Assembly (NCBI GenBank): GCA_026193735.1
Contig: JAPHUJ010000130.1
Coordinates: 1 to 7,456, forward strand
DNA from: Sulfurovum sp.
GTDB lineage: Bacteria; Campylobacterota; Campylobacteria; Campylobacterales; Sulfurovaceae
DNA: 7,456 nt
Direction: 5' to 3'
How positions within the stretch are numbered: the first letter of the stretch is position 1; every line of letters starts with the position of its first letter. The position numbers and the translations under genes are program-made. Shown piece after piece: positions 5,907 through 7,456 of this stretch. The notes below the pieces were generated by a model. The model did no database searches. It was given only the letters and a program-made list of their open reading frames with translations, and was not told where the DNA came from.

Positions 5907-6812
5907 ATGAAACAAACGCTTCTTTTCACACTCTCTTCTTTTGCCATTGCTACATTTATGACCGCCTGTACTGGTCAAATGGCTGATACAATGGCTGTTG
6001 TAGGTAAACCTGCTTTATCCTCTGATCCATGTGCTGCAATCGATAAAAAAGTTATGAGATTAGATAGATTTACTGAAGTAGTACAAAACACCAGTGCTTT
6101 CCATTTAGAAGAAAAAGCTGCAGCACTTCCGGTACCTGGGATCACGGTGAGTAACAATAGAAAACAAATGTTAAGAGATGCAAAGAAAAAACGGGCAGAA
6201 CTTTCAAAAGAGCGTCAAACATACGGTTGTAAAACCCCTATGCCCGTCAGCACTGCTCAAATGCCAGATAAAAAGGCAGTGGTAAGTAAACCTGCTTTGT
6301 CGTCTGATCCATCCGCTGATATAGATAAAAAAATGATCAAACCGGATGAATTTACGACTAAGGTAAACACTACCAGTGTTGTCCATGTGGAAGAAAAGGC
6401 TGCAGCACTGCCGGTGCCGGGGATCACAGTGAATAATAACAAAGAAGAAATGGTAAGTGATGCAGAGAAAAAAGATGCAGAACTTGAAGTAGAGCGTCAA
6501 AAATACGCTGATGAAACCCCTATGCCCGTCAGCACTGCTCAAATGCCAGATAAAAAGGCAGTGGTAAGTAAACCTGCTTTGTCGTCTGATTTATGTGATA
6601 CTATCGATAAAAAACTTATAAAACTGTATGAATTTACGATCATGGTAAACAATACCAGTGCTTTCCATTTAGAAGAAAAGGCTGCAGCACTATCGGTACC
6701 GGGGATCACGGTGAGTAATAATAAAAAGAAAATGTTAAAAGATGCAGAGAAAAAACGGGCAGAACTTTCAAAAGAGCGTCAAAAATACGGTTGTGAAACA
6801 TCTAAAAAATAA
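5907..6812 (+). CDS. Lipoprotein of three 94-residue repeats
   Basis: This 301-residue secreted protein belongs to no family I recognise. Residues 1-20 are a lipoprotein signal (basic MK start, hydrophobic core, FMTA-Cys21). Everything after Cys21 is repeats with an exact 94-residue period: 31-124, 125-218 and 219-301 (last one lacks the linker). Each unit runs KPALSSD, a variable acidic/basic stretch with IDKK, a segment ending HLEEKAAALPVPGITV, then a charged, probably helical stretch (KKMLKDAEKKRAELSKERQ), and a linker TPMPVSTAQMPDKKA. Repeats 1 and 3 have cysteines at 42/108 and 230/296; repeat 2 has Ser136 and Asp202 instead. It is very rich in Lys, Glu and Ala. A clear promoter and AAGGAA precede it, and a transglutaminase-like gene follows after 33 nt. 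It should be anchored in the inner or outer membrane facing the periplasm or outside. Function unknown. Confidence 0.85.
   Translation: MKQTLLFTLSSFAIATFMTACTGQMADTMAVVGKPALSSDPCAAIDKKVMRLDRFTEVVQNTSAFHLEEKAAALPVPGITVSNNRKQMLRDAKKKRAELSKERQTYGCKTPMPVSTAQMPDKKAVVSKPALSSDPSADIDKKMIKPDEFTTKVNTTSVVHVEEKAAALPVPGITVNNNKEEMVSDAEKKDAELEVERQKYADETPMPVSTAQMPDKKAVVSKPALSSDLCDTIDKKLIKLYEFTIMVNNTSAFHLEEKAAALSVPGITVSNNKKKMLKDAEKKRAELSKERQKYGCETSKK
5997..6278 (+). repeat. Repeat unit 1 (282 bp)
   Basis: First of three in-frame direct repeats in the lipoprotein gene, coding residues 31-124. It carries both cysteines (42 and 108). Its core, from the SAFHLEEK stretch to TYGC, is nearly identical in DNA to unit 3 and more distant from unit 2. 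Weak similarity extends upstream (GQMAD against AQMPD), so the homology begins directly after the lipidated cysteine. Confidence 0.9.
6232..6308 (+). repeat. 77-bp exact direct repeat, copy 1
   Basis: This stretch spans the end of unit 1 and the start of unit 2 and is identical base for base to 6514-6590, 282 bp downstream. The surrounding unit cores are clearly diverged, so the identity points to recent duplication or gene conversion at the junctions. Confidence 0.9.
6279..6560 (+). repeat. Repeat unit 2 (282 bp)
   Basis: Middle unit, coding residues 125-218. It has the same 94-codon length as unit 1 with no indel. It has lost both cysteines (Ser136, Asp202) and has a distinct acidic helix (KKDAELEVERQKYADE instead of KKRAELSKERQ-YGC). 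Confidence 0.9.
6514..6590 (+). repeat. 77-bp exact direct repeat, copy 2
   Basis: Second copy, spanning the end of unit 2 and the start of unit 3. The matching start of unit 1 (from 5997) has several substitutions relative to both copies, so only the two internal junctions are identical. Confidence 0.9.
6561..6809 (+). repeat. Repeat unit 3 (249 bp, lacks the linker)
   Basis: Last unit, coding residues 219-301. Its first 30 bp continue a stretch identical to unit 2, while its core resembles unit 1, including cysteines 230 and 296. It ends four residues after Cys296's GlyCys motif (ETSKK) and lacks the TPMPVSTAQMPDKKA linker. Confidence 0.9.
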
Positions 6813-6845
6813 GAGATGATTTCCCAGAACAGTGTATAGTTTAGT

Positions 6846-7445
6846 ATGAAAAGTGAAAGTAAAAAGAATTTATCTCTTCTCGTTATAGCTATTTCTTTGA
6901 TAGCTTTTATCTACGGTACCATCAAGGCAATGGAGATTGTGGATAAAACACATGTAGGTACATCAAATGGAATCTACAGGTCTTATGTAACGACTTCAAA
7001 AGAGATCCAGGACAAAGCAATTGCATTAACACAACATTGTACCGATGAGCTGTGTGAAGTACAAGTGTTGTTAGACTTTGCAACAAATATCCCTTACCAG
7101 ACAAAAATCTTTCAACAAAATTCAGCACAAAAAACCATACAGCAAAATTTTGGAGACTGCGATGATAAGAGTAATCTACTTATCTCCATGTTACATGCTT
7201 TGGGTAAAGAAGCATATTTTGTTTTGGTGCCTAAACATATTTTTGTGATTACACCTATCTTTGATTCACGTCTGGCAAAGAGAAAAGGACTTTGGGTCAA
7301 TGGAAAGAAGTATTATATTTTGGAGAGTACAGCTAAAAACTCAAGAATAGGTTTTCCTTTACATTATACACTTGATGATATAGACGTTATCGTCGAACCA
7401 TTTTCTAATAAAAAATTTGTTATAAAACAGTTAGATTGGAAGTGA
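6846..7445 (+). CDS. Membrane-anchored transglutaminase-like protein
   Basis: This is a 199-residue protein with one N-terminal membrane helix (about residues 9-26) after a basic MKSESKK, so the rest should face the periplasm. The catalytic domain has the transglutaminase-like (papain-fold) pattern: Cys105 in NFGDCDDKSNLL at the start of a helix, His131 in VPKHIFV, and an acidic third residue probably Glu160 in YYILESTAK, where the family usually has Asp. In prokaryotes such domains are mostly proteases or amidases rather than crosslinkers. The start at 6846 is set by an in-frame stop at 6837-6839 and by the signal anchor, although no Shine-Dalgarno precedes it. Cys65 and Cys70 (HCTDELC) could form a disulphide outside the active site. 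It lies 33 nt after the repeat lipoprotein with no terminator between, so cotranscription is likely. The fold is fairly sure; the substrate is unknown. Confidence 0.8.
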   Translation: MKSESKKNLSLLVIAISLIAFIYGTIKAMEIVDKTHVGTSNGIYRSYVTTSKEIQDKAIALTQHCTDELCEVQVLLDFATNIPYQTKIFQQNSAQKTIQQNFGDCDDKSNLLISMLHALGKEAYFVLVPKHIFVITPIFDSRLAKRKGLWVNGKKYYILESTAKNSRIGFPLHYTLDDIDVIVEPFSNKKFVIKQLDWK

Positions 7446-7456
7446 TAAAACTTTTA

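Noticed and set aside
5975..6542. Minus-strand frames of 60, 112 and 61 codons with similar sequences
   Set aside because: They repeat only because the lipoprotein gene beneath them is repetitive; they are antisense shadows with no start signals.
5997..6809. CRISPR-like or mobile repeat array
   Set aside because: The repeats are in frame, 282 bp apart with no spacers, and fully inside one coding sequence, so they are protein repeats.

Overview
The window looks like a chromosomal segment of a free-living Campylobacterota (Epsilonproteobacteria) bacterium, probably near Sulfurovum or Sulfurimonas. This rests on low G+C, short intergenic spaces, a short-form L-aspartate oxidase, an NhaD-type antiporter and the general look of the proteins. 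It is inferred from protein character, not from a database search.

Layout. Positions 1-938 hold a leftward two-gene unit: a DUF721/DciA-like protein followed, with a 13-nt overlap, by the N-terminal 169 codons of UvrC, which runs off the left edge. Reading rightward from 909 is a 48-residue lipoprotein resembling LptM/YifL. Its start lies inside the divergent DUF721-like gene. It is followed 2 nt later by nadB (NAD biosynthesis) and then nhaD (Na+/H+ antiporter), and the unit ends at a hairpin at 3908-3937. guaA (GMP synthase) follows with its own ribosome binding site, and a small two-helix membrane protein with a zinc ribbon begins 7 nt after guaA ends.

The right-hand part (5839-7456) is the least ordinary. 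A clear extended -10 promoter drives a 301-residue lipoprotein built from three 94-residue repeats. After 33 nt comes a membrane-anchored transglutaminase-like (papain-fold) protein. The outer two repeats each carry a pair of cysteines 66 residues apart, and the middle repeat has lost both, which suggests one disulphide per repeat. The pair may form a small envelope module, but nothing in the sequence proves that they work together.

The core genes are housekeeping: DNA repair, NAD and GMP synthesis, and ion homeostasis. I see no mobile element, CRISPR array, tRNA or rRNA. No intergenic stretch exceeds about 100 nt.
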